Assembly: GCA_003023275.1 (NCBI GenBank)
Contig: PXTX01000006.1
Coordinates: 1 to 35,267, forward strand
Reading direction: 5' to 3'
Source of the DNA: Bacteroidetes bacterium SW_4_67_19
GTDB lineage: Bacteria; Bacteroidota; Rhodothermia; Rhodothermales; Salinibacteraceae
DNA: 35,267 nucleotides
A program made the position numbers and the translations under genes. The first letter of the stretch is position 1; every line of letters begins with the position of its first letter. The notes beneath the pieces were generated by a model. That model was not told the origin of the DNA. It ran no database searches and saw only the letters and a program-made list of their open reading frames with translations. This document shows positions 17,096 through 24,250 of this stretch, piece after piece.

Positions 17096-17362
17096 ATGTC
17101 GTATTCTCGCCGAATCCTCGACCGCAAGGTCGGGCGTAACGCGCAACTTTTCGCCCGTGCTATCGCTCAGCTCGACACGCCGCGCGCACGATTTCCGTAC
17201 CTGCGCATCCTCGTCAGCCTCATCGAAAACGCTCACCCCGAGTGGGAGCGCTCCGCGAAAAAGCATCGCCGGGTGGCTCAACTCGCCGGCCGCATGTCCG
17301 GCGGCGCGCTCTGCCCCGACGAAGTTACTGACGTGATCGAGGCGCGCGACCGCGCAAGTTGA
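17096..17362 (+). CDS. Small basic helical protein of unknown function
   Basis: The 88-residue product (MSYSRRILDRKVGRNAQL...) is Arg/Lys-rich and predicted to be mostly alpha-helical, with FPYLRILVSLIENAHPEWER in the middle and a polar end (CPDEVTDVIEARDRAS). It has no signal peptide or membrane segment. The extended -10 at 17003-17011 lies on the same strand upstream, and the gene stands alone on the plus strand between minus-strand genes, supporting an independent transcription unit. It converges with ruvC. An overlapping frame from 17010 is less protein-like. No family was recognised. Confidence 0.6.
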   Translation: MSYSRRILDRKVGRNAQLFARAIAQLDTPRARFPYLRILVSLIENAHPEWERSAKKHRRVAQLAGRMSGGALCPDEVTDVIEARDRAS

Positions 17363-17364
17363 AC

Positions 17365-17414
17365 GTTGAAGGGGTAAGGGTGAAAATCGCTTCTCCCCGA
17401 GAAGAACCTTCAAC
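17365..17414. repeat. Nested inverted repeat between convergent genes
   Basis: GTTGAAGG (17365-17372) pairs perfectly with CCTTCAAC (17407-17414). Inside lies a second perfect hairpin, CTTCTC-CCC-GAGAAG (17390-17404). The structure spans the gap between the 88-residue gene and ruvC and covers the ruvC stop codon. It could act as a bidirectional terminator, but there is no U-tract. Confidence 0.4.
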
Positions 17415-17952
17415 CGATCCGATCTGGGTTGGCCTCGGCGAAGGCGGCCCAGTCCTCGTGTTGCTCGGCGCCTGCGTGCGTGGAGCCGCGGTGCGCGTGA
17501 CAGAGCGCCACGGCCAGTGCGTCGGAAGCGTCGTAGCTCAGCTCCGAGGCTTCGAGGCCGAGCATCGAGCAGACCATGTACTGCACCTGCTGCTTGGTGG
17601 CGTTGCCGCCGCCGGTGACGGACTTTTTGACCTCCTTGGGGGTGTACTCGTTGACGGGCACGTCCCGGTTGAGAAGCACCAGCATGGTGGCCGCCTGCGC
17701 GCGCCCGAGCTTGAGCATGGACTGCGGGTTTTTGCCGTAGACGGGCATCTCGACGGCCCCTTCGTCCGGGGGGCACTCCTCGACGATCTCCCCCAGGCGG
17801 CGGTAGATTTCGCGCAGGCGCAGCGCGTGCGGCGTCGAGCCGTCGAAGCGAAGCGTGCCGGCGTCGAGCACGCGCTCCCGGTCGCGCCCCTCCACCTCCA
17901 ACAGCGCGTAGCCTGCCGCGCGTGAACCGGGATCGACGCCGAGAACAACCAT
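17410..17952 (-). CDS. ruvC: Crossover junction endodeoxyribonuclease RuvC
   Basis: RuvC is the dimeric RNase H-fold resolvase that nicks Holliday junctions delivered by RuvAB. The 180-residue protein starts at 17952 with MVVLGVDPGSRAAGYALLE. The four acidic catalytic residues are in place: Asp7 (GVDPGS), Glu68 (AVEMPVYGKNPQS), and Asp141 and Asp144 (YDASDALAVALCHAH). The segment VPVNEYTPKEVKKSVTGGGNATKQQVQ is the usual DNA-binding region. A longer reading frame from 18048 would translate the repeat-filled gap and is rejected. It follows yebC by 92 bases, the widespread yebC-ruvC pairing. Its resolvasome partner ruvB is about 6 kb away on the other strand; ruvA is not in the window. Confidence 0.96.
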   Translation of the reverse strand: MVVLGVDPGSRAAGYALLEVEGRDRERVLDAGTLRFDGSTPHALRLREIYRRLGEIVEECPPDEGAVEMPVYGKNPQSMLKLGRAQAATMLVLLNRDVPVNEYTPKEVKKSVTGGGNATKQQVQYMVCSMLGLEASELSYDASDALAVALCHAHRGSTHAGAEQHEDWAAFAEANPDRIG

Positions 17953-18044
17953 GGGCGATCGTCGATTTGCGAATGGCGATTTGTTCTCTGGCGACTTGTT
18001 CTCGTCGAACCTCCAATCGCCCATCGACAACCGTCCATCGACCC
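17953..18044. repeat. Repeat-filled yebC-ruvC gap with a 15-base tandem duplication
   Basis: TGGCGATTTGTTCTC (17974-17988) is followed directly by TGGCGACTTGTTCTC (17989-18003), one mismatch. GGCGATCG/GCGATTTG variants fill the left part, and inverted forms (CAATCGCCCATCGAC, CCGTCCATCGACC) fill the right part. No gene was seen. Confidence 0.7.
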
Positions 18045-18776
18045 TCACGAGAGCGTGGTGTATACGTCGTCCACGTCGTCGTTTTTTTCGAGTTCCTCGA
18101 CGAGGTTCGATACGGTCTGGGCGTCGCTCTCCTCCAGCGAGACGGTGGTGGTGGGAATGCGCGCGATGCCGGCCTCGTCGGGCTCGATGCCGTTTTCGTC
18201 GAGCGCGTCCTCCACGTCGTCGAAGCGCTCGACGGGCGTGGTGATGACGTAGACCTCATCGCCCTCCTCGTTCGTCTCGGTGCGCAAGTCCTCGGCGCCG
18301 GCCTCGACGACGATCTCGAAGAGCATCAGCTCCTCGATGCGGCGGGTGGGCACGGTAAAGCGCCCTTTGCGCTCGAAGAGGTAGCTCACCGAGCCGTCTT
18401 TGCCGAGGTTGCCGCCGTAGGTGTCAAAAATGTGGCGCAGGTCGGCGACGGTGCGGTTGTTGTTGTCGGTGGTGGCCTGCACGAAGACGGCCACCCCGTG
18501 CGGGGCGTAGCCTTCGTAGGTGGCCGGCTCGAAGCTCTGGCCCTCCAGTTCCCCGTTGCCGCGCTTGACGGCGCGCTCGATGGTGTCGCCGGGCATGTTC
18601 TCGGCCTCGGCGCGCTCGATGGCGGCGGCGAGGTCGGCGTTCATCTCGGGGTCGTCGTGGCCTTCCCGCGCCGCAACGGTAATCTCGCGGGCGAGCTTGG
18701 CCCACTTCTGGGACTTTTCTTTGTCCTCGCGGGCCTTCTGGCGCTTGATCTTCGACCATTTGTTGTGACCTGCCAT
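18045..18776 (-). CDS. yebC: YebC/TACO1 family protein
   Basis: The 243-residue product starts with the invariant MAGHNKWSKIKRQKAREDKE and continues with IERAEAENMPGDTIERAVKRG, YEGYAPHGVAVFVQATTDN and NRTVADLRHIF, all hallmarks of YebC. The C-terminal acidic half (TTPVERFDDVEDALDENG; VEELEKNDDVDDVYTTL) forms the other two domains. Members have been described both as transcriptional regulators and, more recently, as ribosome-associated factors that relieve stalling at proline stretches; which applies here is not visible. Length is normal. It is the upstream gene of the yebC-ruvC pair. Confidence 0.96.
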   Translation of the reverse strand: MAGHNKWSKIKRQKAREDKEKSQKWAKLAREITVAAREGHDDPEMNADLAAAIERAEAENMPGDTIERAVKRGNGELEGQSFEPATYEGYAPHGVAVFVQATTDNNNRTVADLRHIFDTYGGNLGKDGSVSYLFERKGRFTVPTRRIEELMLFEIVVEAGAEDLRTETNEEGDEVYVITTPVERFDDVEDALDENGIEPDEAGIARIPTTTVSLEESDAQTVSNLVEELEKNDDVDDVYTTLS

Positions 18777-18934
18777 AAGGGGGTGGGGGCTGGTGAAAAT
18801 GCTCGCCGGGCAACCTGCAAAAAGGTACGGCGGACGATGGCGGGAGAGTTCCGTTTCGGAAGCGGTCTGCTTTCAGCGGTCCGTTTTCAGCTTTTCGGTT
18901 GGAAAGGCTGACGGCTCATCGCTGACAGCTGCTC

Positions 18935-18975
18935 TACGAAAAGAGCGTGCGGCGTTACGAAAAGAGCGTGCGGCG
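18935..18975 (-). repeat. 21-base tandem duplication covering the 3' end of the monooxygenase gene
   Basis: TACGAAAAGAGCGTGCGGCG occurs at 18935-18954 and again at 18956-18975 (period 21). The second copy carries the stop codon and last residues (RTLFS) of the monooxygenase gene; the first is a non-coding echo that also ends in a stop (TAG). Simple repeats of the type GGTCTGCTTTCAGC/GGTCCGTTTTCAGC fill the rest of the gap toward yebC. Confidence 0.85.
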
Positions 18976-20100
18976 AAGCGCGGCGGCGGGCGCCAGACGG
19001 AGCGCGGTGTCGCGCAGGCGGTGCGCCCAGGCGCTTTTCGCGTGCCCCCAGTCGCCGAGCTGCCGCGAGCGGCGCTGCACGCGGCGAGCCTTGTTCATGC
19101 GCCGGTTTTCGTATTCGGCAAAGACGGCCTCCGGGGCGTCGTGCTCGTCGAATGCCAGCGCCAGGGCGTAGGCGTCCGCGACGGCCTGCGCCGGCCCCAG
19201 TCCGAGAGCGGGAGACGCGGCGTGCGCGGCGTCGCCCAGCAGCCCCACGCGCCCGCGATGCCACTGGTCGAGCGGGGCAAGGTCCTGGAGTTCGACGCGC
19301 GTAATGGCCTCCGCCGGCGTGGCGTCGATCAGGGCGCCGGTAGGCCCGGGAAACTCCGCGTAGTCGTCAGCGAGGGAGGCTTTCGCGTCGTCCGGATTCG
19401 GGCGCGGGCGCGGCGCTCGAGAGGCGCGCTGCGCGGCGCACCAGAACACCCGGTCGCGCTCGACGGGCAGCAGGACGAAGCGTGCGCTTTTCCCCCAGAG
19501 GTCGCGCAGCACGCGGTCCTGCTCGGACGGGTCGTCCGTCGGCGCCGGGGCAACCCCCCAGTGGCTCACTCGTCCCGTCTCGCGCGGGGCGGCGCTGGGA
19601 AAGAGCCGCCGCCGCACGCCCGAGTCCGCTCCGTCGGCCCCGACGAGCACTTCACCGCCCACTTCCGTGCCCTCCGCAAGGCGCGCGGTGACCTGCTCCT
19701 CCGTTTCGGAAAAGCCCTCGCAGGTCGCCTCTCGGTTCAGCACATGCGCGGGCAGGCGCCCGGCCAGCAGCGACGTGAGCGCGCCGCGCGAAAGGGCCAC
19801 GCTGGGCGCCTCGAACGAAGCGCCGGTGGCCAGATTGACGGACCACAACTCCTCGCCGCCGGCCGTCTGGACGACGGCGCGCTCCAGCACGGTCCCGGCG
19901 CCCTGGACGGCCCCGGCCAGCCCCCACCGCTCGAAGAGCTGCATCGCGCCCGGCGGCAGCCAGAGGCCCGGTCCGACGCGAGCGGGCGGCTCGGACGCCG
20001 GCCCTGCTGCGTCGTAGACGGCCACCGGCAGCTGGCGCCGGCGCAGCGCCAACGCGGCAGCGAGCCCCCCGACGCCGCCGCCGATGATGAGCACACGCAT
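18955..20100 (-). CDS. FAD-dependent aromatic-type monooxygenase
   Basis: The 381-residue protein belongs to the PHBH-type class A flavoprotein monooxygenases. It starts MRVLIIGGGVGGLAAALAL (FAD GxGxxG, residues 7-12), has the middle motif LVGADGADSGVRRRL (DG motif) and the second FAD motif GRVGLLGDAAHAASPALGLG (GD motif), followed by QAVADAYALA. These enzymes use NAD(P)H and oxygen to hydroxylate or epoxidise substrates; similarity in pattern is to salicylate hydroxylase/zeaxanthin epoxidase-like members. The substrate cannot be inferred. The usual NxxDA/LADAxxLA helix is intact, so it should be active. It lies downstream of anmK and an SDR remnant, and its 3' end is tandemly duplicated. Confidence 0.92.
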   Translation of the reverse strand: MRVLIIGGGVGGLAAALALRRRQLPVAVYDAAGPASEPPARVGPGLWLPPGAMQLFERWGLAGAVQGAGTVLERAVVQTAGGEELWSVNLATGASFEAPSVALSRGALTSLLAGRLPAHVLNREATCEGFSETEEQVTARLAEGTEVGGEVLVGADGADSGVRRRLFPSAAPRETGRVSHWGVAPAPTDDPSEQDRVLRDLWGKSARFVLLPVERDRVFWCAAQRASRAPRPRPNPDDAKASLADDYAEFPGPTGALIDATPAEAITRVELQDLAPLDQWHRGRVGLLGDAAHAASPALGLGPAQAVADAYALALAFDEHDAPEAVFAEYENRRMNKARRVQRRSRQLGDWGHAKSAWAHRLRDTALRLAPAAALRRTLFS

Positions 20101-20157
20101 GGCGACCCGCGGGGTGAATGCAGAGGCAGCGAAGCGAGACCTTTCCCCAACCCCGCG

Positions 20158-20238
20158 CTACTCCGCCGCGACTGAGCCGCCGTCGACGCGGTAGTTGGCA
20201 CCGTTGATGAAGGACGCTTTTTCCGAAGCCAGTGGCGA
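20158..20238 (-). pseudogene. C-terminal remnant of a short-chain dehydrogenase (SDR)
   Basis: The last 25 codons before the stop at 20158 read LASEKASFINGANYRVDGG followed by SVAAE. This is the standard C-terminus of classical SDR oxidoreductases (FLASxxASFITGxxxxVDGG). Nothing of the Rossmann fold, the catalytic YxxxK or a start is left; upstream the frame immediately meets anmK. It is a decayed or recombined gene tail between anmK and the monooxygenase. Confidence 0.8.
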
Positions 20239-20257
20239 ATGAGGTGCGCAAGCAAGC

Positions 20258-21382
20258 TCAATCGCCCTTCGGCAATCGGCACTCATGCGCGAAGACGGCC
20301 GAGCAGAGCGCCTCCTTGGCGTCCGAGTCGATGCCGTAGTGCGAGGAGGTGCGCACCTCGACGCCGGCAAACAGGTCCTGGAGCATGTGCATGAGCGCGC
20401 GGTTCCACACCCCCCCGCCGCTGACGATGAGCGTGTCGAGGGAATGGCGTTCCTCGACGAACTGTTCGTAGGCCAGATGGACCGAGCGGGCCGTCAGCGC
20501 GGTGGCGGTGGCCACGAGGTCGCGCGCGGAGAGGTCGTCGGCGCGCTCGAGGAAGGCCTCGGCGTAGTCGACGCCGTAACGCTCGCGGCCGGTGGACTTG
20601 GGCGGCGGGCGGTCGAAGTAGTCGTCCTCGGCGATCAGCGCGTCGAGCAGGTCGTTGTGCACCCGGCCCTCGGAGGCGAGCGCGCCGTCTTCGTCGTAGG
20701 GCGTGTCGAAGAGCCGCTCCATGAGCGCGTCGATAACCATGTCGGCGGGGCCGGTGTCGAAGGCGTAGACGTCCTCGGCGGACGCGCCGGAAGGCAGCAC
20801 CGTGAGATTGGCGATGCCGCCGAGGTTGAGCATGCCGCGCGTCTCGTCAGGGTCGGCGAAGAGGGTGTAGTCGAAGTAGGGCACCAGCGGAGCGCCCTGG
20901 CCGCCGCAGGCCATGTCGGCGGGGCGGAAATCCCCCACGACGGACGTGCGCAACAGGTTGGCCAGCACCGAGGGGTCGCCGATCTGGAGCGTGGAATGCA
21001 CCTCTTCGCCGGCGAAGGGTTCGGGGTCGGGCACGTGGTGGACGGTCTGCCCGTGCGAGCCGACGAGGTCGAGATCGTCCATGTCGAGGCCGGCTTCGCC
21101 GACCGCCTCGCGCACCGCGTCGGCGTAGCTGTGGGCCACGCGCACGTCCAGCTGCGAGAGCGCGCGCACCGAGGAGGTTTCGTCGGTGGAGTTTTTCAGC
21201 AGGTACTTGCGCAGGACCGTCCCGTACGACGCTTCGACGTAGGCAAGCGTTTCGCACTCCAGCGCGCGCCCGCTGCCGGAGAGGCGCGCCACAGCGGCAT
21301 CCACGCCGTCGAGCGACGTGCCGCTCATCAGCCCGCACACGATGCGGGGATTCTCTTCGAAAAGCTGCTGGAGGCGTTGCAT
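20258..21382 (-). CDS. anmK: Anhydro-N-acetylmuramic acid kinase
   Basis: AnmK hydrolyses and phosphorylates 1,6-anhydro-MurNAc to MurNAc-6-phosphate in peptidoglycan recycling. The 374-residue protein carries the diagnostic phosphate loop GLMSGTSLDGVDAAVARL near the start, then DLVGSHGQTVHHVPD, LQIGDPSVLANLLRTSVVGD, GGQGAPLVPYFD, MLNLGGIANLTVLP, FDTGPADMVIDALM and LIVSGGGVWNRALMHML, all in family order. Length is typical (about 370). The reaction is cytosolic. The M19 dipeptidase elsewhere in the window might supply related material, but no murQ or ampG is nearby. The start codon is directly preceded by a simple repeat leader. Confidence 0.97.
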   Translation of the reverse strand: MQRLQQLFEENPRIVCGLMSGTSLDGVDAAVARLSGSGRALECETLAYVEASYGTVLRKYLLKNSTDETSSVRALSQLDVRVAHSYADAVREAVGEAGLDMDDLDLVGSHGQTVHHVPDPEPFAGEEVHSTLQIGDPSVLANLLRTSVVGDFRPADMACGGQGAPLVPYFDYTLFADPDETRGMLNLGGIANLTVLPSGASAEDVYAFDTGPADMVIDALMERLFDTPYDEDGALASEGRVHNDLLDALIAEDDYFDRPPPKSTGRERYGVDYAEAFLERADDLSARDLVATATALTARSVHLAYEQFVEERHSLDTLIVSGGGVWNRALMHMLQDLFAGVEVRTSSHYGIDSDAKEALCSAVFAHECRLPKGD

Positions 21383-21385
21383 TTA

Positions 21386-21425
21386 TGGGGTGTGGGAGTG
21401 CGGGGATGTGGATGGGAGTGCGGGC
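21386..21425. repeat. G-rich simple repeat upstream of anmK
   Basis: GGGAGTGCGGGG and GGGAGTGCGGGCG units with five G-runs lie within 25 bases of the anmK start. On the plus strand they meet the loose G-quadruplex pattern. On the anmK mRNA the same bases are C/A-rich (CGCACTCCC units) and would be unstructured. Confidence 0.6.
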
Positions 21426-21480
21426 GTTTTTGTCCCGCACGTTGCCCACCGGCGAGCCTCCATTCCCTCCTCATCGACGG

Positions 21481-22227
21481 TTACTCGTCTTGCTGCGCTT
21501 GCGCTTCCATCGTTTCGGCCTGGCGGCGGTACTCCTCGGCCTTCGCCGGGTGCTCTTCGGCCAGGCGGTGGTAGACGCGCGCGGCTTCGGCGTGCTGGCC
21601 CTGCGCCTTGTAGATGCGCGCCAGCGTAGGCGAGACCATGTCGTCCGTGTCCGCCTCGTCGAGGTCCGGGGTGGGCGCGTCGTCCGGGTCGGGGACGGGG
21701 TCGATGCGCGCATCCTGCAAGTCTTCGATCAGGCCGTCAAGGTCGTGGGCTTCCGACTCTTCCTCCTCCGGCGTCGCCGCTTCGAGTTCTTGCAGCACCG
21801 TGCGCTCCGACACGCGGCGCTGCTGTTGCTCCCGGGGAGAGAGTTCCGAAACCGCTTCGGCAGAAGGCTCTTCGGGAGACGTTTCGGTTTCGGAACCCGT
21901 TTCCGACTCCGTTTCGGAAGAACGTTCCGGCGCCAGCACGTCGGCGGGAAGCGTCAGGGAGGCGGCCTCGGCCTCCGGGCGGCGGGCGGTGCGCCGAAGC
22001 CCGGCACGCACGGCGGGGCTGCCCGGCTGGAGCAGGGCGGCGCACCGCCAGTGCCGGCGGGCCTGGTCGGGGCGTTCGTGCAACTCGCAGGCGCGCGCCA
22101 GCGCGAGGTGCGCCGTCACGTGCCCCGGCGCCGCCTCGACCCACTGCTCCAGCGCCGACACGTCCGAGGCGGTAGCGGCGCCTTGCTCGACGCGGTCGAG
22201 AAGCGTGGGAAAATCGGCGCGAGGCAT
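21481..22227 (-). CDS. Tetratricopeptide-repeat protein of unknown function
   Basis: The 248-residue protein has a TPR-like helical start (LEQWVEAAPGHVTAHLALARACEL; HERPDQARRHWRCAALLQPG, about 25-75). A highly acidic Ser/Thr/Glu-rich linker follows (about 95-190; ETESETGSETETSPEEPS). A final TPR unit (VSPTLARIYKAQGQHAEAARVYHRLAEEHP, about 198-230) precedes a Gln/Glu-rich end. No signal peptide or membrane segment is visible, so it is probably a cytosolic scaffold. It precedes anmK on the same strand with a 98-base gap. No partner can be named. The acidic linker fits the acidic proteome of this organism. Confidence 0.75.
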   Translation of the reverse strand: MPRADFPTLLDRVEQGAATASDVSALEQWVEAAPGHVTAHLALARACELHERPDQARRHWRCAALLQPGSPAVRAGLRRTARRPEAEAASLTLPADVLAPERSSETESETGSETETSPEEPSAEAVSELSPREQQQRRVSERTVLQELEAATPEEEESEAHDLDGLIEDLQDARIDPVPDPDDAPTPDLDEADTDDMVSPTLARIYKAQGQHAEAARVYHRLAEEHPAKAEEYRRQAETMEAQAQQDE

Positions 22228-22455
22228 GGGAAGCGTGTTGCGTATTGCGGAATGTCAGCAGCCCGAATCGCCTGCGCTCTGGCGCTACTGGCAAAGCCGT
22301 TCGGCAAGCATGGACGCTCGCCCCCTTTTTTCAGCGTCCGCAGAGGGGGGCCTTTGCGTTTCACGTTTTACGTGCTTCCTTCCCGCGAGCCCATCAGAGC
22401 GCGGCGGCGATGATGCGTAAACAGCATTTCGGGCTGATTTTGTTCCCCTCTCGGG
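22228..22455. repeat. Repeat-rich gap with hairpin between glycosyltransferase and TPR genes
   Basis: Next to the TPR start lie GCGTGTT-GCGTATT-GCGGAAT units (22233 on). Near the other side lie GCGTTTC-ACGTTTT-ACGTGC units (22356-22374). In between, GGACGCT (22312-22318) pairs perfectly with AGCGTCC (22333-22339), and CCCCC/GGGGG form an alternative pairing. It may terminate the glycosyltransferase transcript; no U-tract. No gene was seen. Confidence 0.55.
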
Positions 22456-23979
22456 CTATCCGGCGGCCGCTGGCACGCGGCGCGCCTGGGCGACGGCGGC
22501 CCCCGCCACGAGCGCAAAGCCCGCCGCGAAGAGCGCCTGAAAGGGGAGCGCCGCCCATTCGCCGGCGGCGGCAACCACGACGAGACCGGCAGCGCTGTAG
22601 ACGGCAAGCGCCCGTTCGCCCCACGCGAGCAGGCGCGGGCCGCGCAGGGCGTCGGCGGCATAGCGCGTGCGCCACCACGGCGCGCGCTGCCCCTCGCCTG
22701 CCCCGGCGGCGCCCGTCTCGCCGGCGCCCGTCTTGGGCGTGCGCGCAAACGGCGTGCGCCGTCCCAGCAGGGCGCGCGCCACAGCCCGCGTGTTGCTGAG
22801 GGCCAGCCCGACGGTGCCGGCCAGAAAGAGCGGGAAGCGCGTCGCAAAGCGCCTCGGCCAGTCGGGGTGGAGGGCGCGCTGCGCGAAGAGTTGCGCGAGG
22901 ACGACGCCCCCAAATCCGACCATGCCGACGCTCAGGGCCGCGAAGTAGAACGCGCCCGGGCCGGCGCCGGTGTGTTTGAGCCAGACGAGCGCCGGGTGCG
23001 TCAGCGCGGCCAGCAGCACGAGCGGGTAGGCCAGGTGCGCGGTGAGGTGAACGGTGCCGGCGGCCTTCACGCGGAGCGGCTGCGTGGAGCGCCAGAGCGG
23101 GCCGAGCAGTTTGCGCGCCGTTTCGATGGCGCCTTTGGCCCAGCGCGCCTGCTGGGCGCGGAGGGCGCCGAGTCCGGCGGGCAGTTCGGCGGGCACTTCC
23201 AGGTCCGGCAGGTAGCGCAGGCGCCAGCCGCCGAGCTGGGCGCGGTAGCTGAGGTCGAGATCCTCGGTGAGCGTGTCGGTGTGCCAGCCGCCGGCGTCCT
23301 CGATGCAGGCGCGGCGCCACAGGCCGGCGGTGCCGTTGAAGTTGAGGAAGCACCCGGCTGCCTGGCGCGCGCCCTGTTCGAGGGCAAAGTGCGCGTCGAG
23401 GCCCACGCCCTGCGCTTTCGTCAACAGGGAATGCTCGGCGTTGAGGTGACCCCAGCGCGCCTGCACCATGCCGATGTCGCCCGAGGACAGGAGCGCAGGC
23501 ACGGCGCGCCGCAGGAAGTCCGGCGGCGGCACGAAGTCGGCGTCGAAGACGGCCACGAGCGTGCCGCGCGCCAGGCGGAGGCCGTTTTTGAGCGCGCCGG
23601 CCTTGTAGCCGGTGCGGTCGTCGCGGTGAACGACGCGCACCTCGCGCCCGCGCCGGCGCCAGTGTTCGGCGCGGCGCTCCGCCAGCGCCGTCGTCTCGTC
23701 GGTCGAGTCGTCGAGGATCTGAATGTCGAGCCGGCCTTCGGGGTAGTCCAGCCGCGCGCAGGCGTCGATGAGGCGCTCGGCGACCCTCGCTTCGTTGTAG
23801 AGCGGAAGCTGCACCGTCACGACGGGCCACTCGTCGGGCGCAGGCGGCGTTTCCTCTGGCTCCGGCACGGGTCCGTCGCGCAGGCGCTCGGTGCGCAGGT
23901 GCACGAGCGCCAGCCAGCCCCAGTGCCCCCCGTAGAGGAGCAACCCGGCAATGGCAAGCGCGTAGAGCGCGGCGACCAT
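22456..23979 (-). CDS. Membrane family 2 glycosyltransferase (cellulose-synthase-like)
   Basis: The 507-residue protein starts at 23979 with a membrane helix (MVAALYALAIAGLLL). The frame is open further upstream, but that stretch only translates simple repeats. The GT2 catalytic domain (about 55-290) shows VVTVQLPLYNE, IQILDDSTDET (UDP binding), AGALKNGL, VAVFDADFVPPPDFL (DxD), TLTEDLDLSYRAQLGGW (TED base) and QQARWAKG (QxxRW-like). The conserved acceptor-side order is that of processive glucan/mannan synthases. Several hydrophobic C-terminal segments (about 305-340, 350-380, 395-415, 455-500) form the membrane channel region. No PilZ domain or partner BcsB was seen, so the product (polysaccharide or glycolipid) is unknown. 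Confidence 0.92.
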   Translation of the reverse strand: MVAALYALAIAGLLLYGGHWGWLALVHLRTERLRDGPVPEPEETPPAPDEWPVVTVQLPLYNEARVAERLIDACARLDYPEGRLDIQILDDSTDETTALAERRAEHWRRRGREVRVVHRDDRTGYKAGALKNGLRLARGTLVAVFDADFVPPPDFLRRAVPALLSSGDIGMVQARWGHLNAEHSLLTKAQGVGLDAHFALEQGARQAAGCFLNFNGTAGLWRRACIEDAGGWHTDTLTEDLDLSYRAQLGGWRLRYLPDLEVPAELPAGLGALRAQQARWAKGAIETARKLLGPLWRSTQPLRVKAAGTVHLTAHLAYPLVLLAALTHPALVWLKHTGAGPGAFYFAALSVGMVGFGGVVLAQLFAQRALHPDWPRRFATRFPLFLAGTVGLALSNTRAVARALLGRRTPFARTPKTGAGETGAAGAGEGQRAPWWRTRYAADALRGPRLLAWGERALAVYSAAGLVVVAAAGEWAALPFQALFAAGFALVAGAAVAQARRVPAAAG

Positions 23980-23983
23980 GGAA

Positions 23984-24196
23984 GCGTGATGCGTGTTGCG
24001 TGATGCGTGAAGCTGCCCGTCTACGAACGCTGAAGGAGCATTCGAGCGTCGACGCTTTCGGACGGTCGTTTTCACCTGTAGATATCTGATCGCAAGCGCG
24101 TCGGTCTGCTGTCATCACGCGCCCCGACTAATGGGAGGAAGTGCTTGGGGCGGAAGTGCTTGGGGTACATCACGCATCACGAATCACGCATCACGC
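23984..24196. repeat. Two opposed 7-base repeat arrays forming a long inverted repeat
   Basis: Left array: GCGTGAT, GCGTGTT, GCGTGAT, GCGTGAA (23984-24011). Right array: CATCACG, CATCACG, AATCACG, CATCACG (24168-24195). The left 27 bases match the reverse complement of 24170-24196 at 25 of 27 positions. Between them, GGAAGTGCTTGGGGC is repeated in tandem (24137-24165). The left array directly precedes the glycosyltransferase start. No gene was found in this 271-base gap (23980-24250). Confidence 0.9.
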
Positions 24197-24250
24197 CTTT
24201 CCCAACGGGCAACGCGAACGAAAGCAGGCAGTCCCGCCCGTCCGAAACCG

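Noticed and set aside
18793-20175. Plus-strand open frame of 460 codons
   Set aside because: Antisense to the FAD monooxygenase.
23980-24196. CRISPR array
   Set aside because: Units are 7 bases, contiguous and degenerate, without unique spacers, and no cas gene is present.
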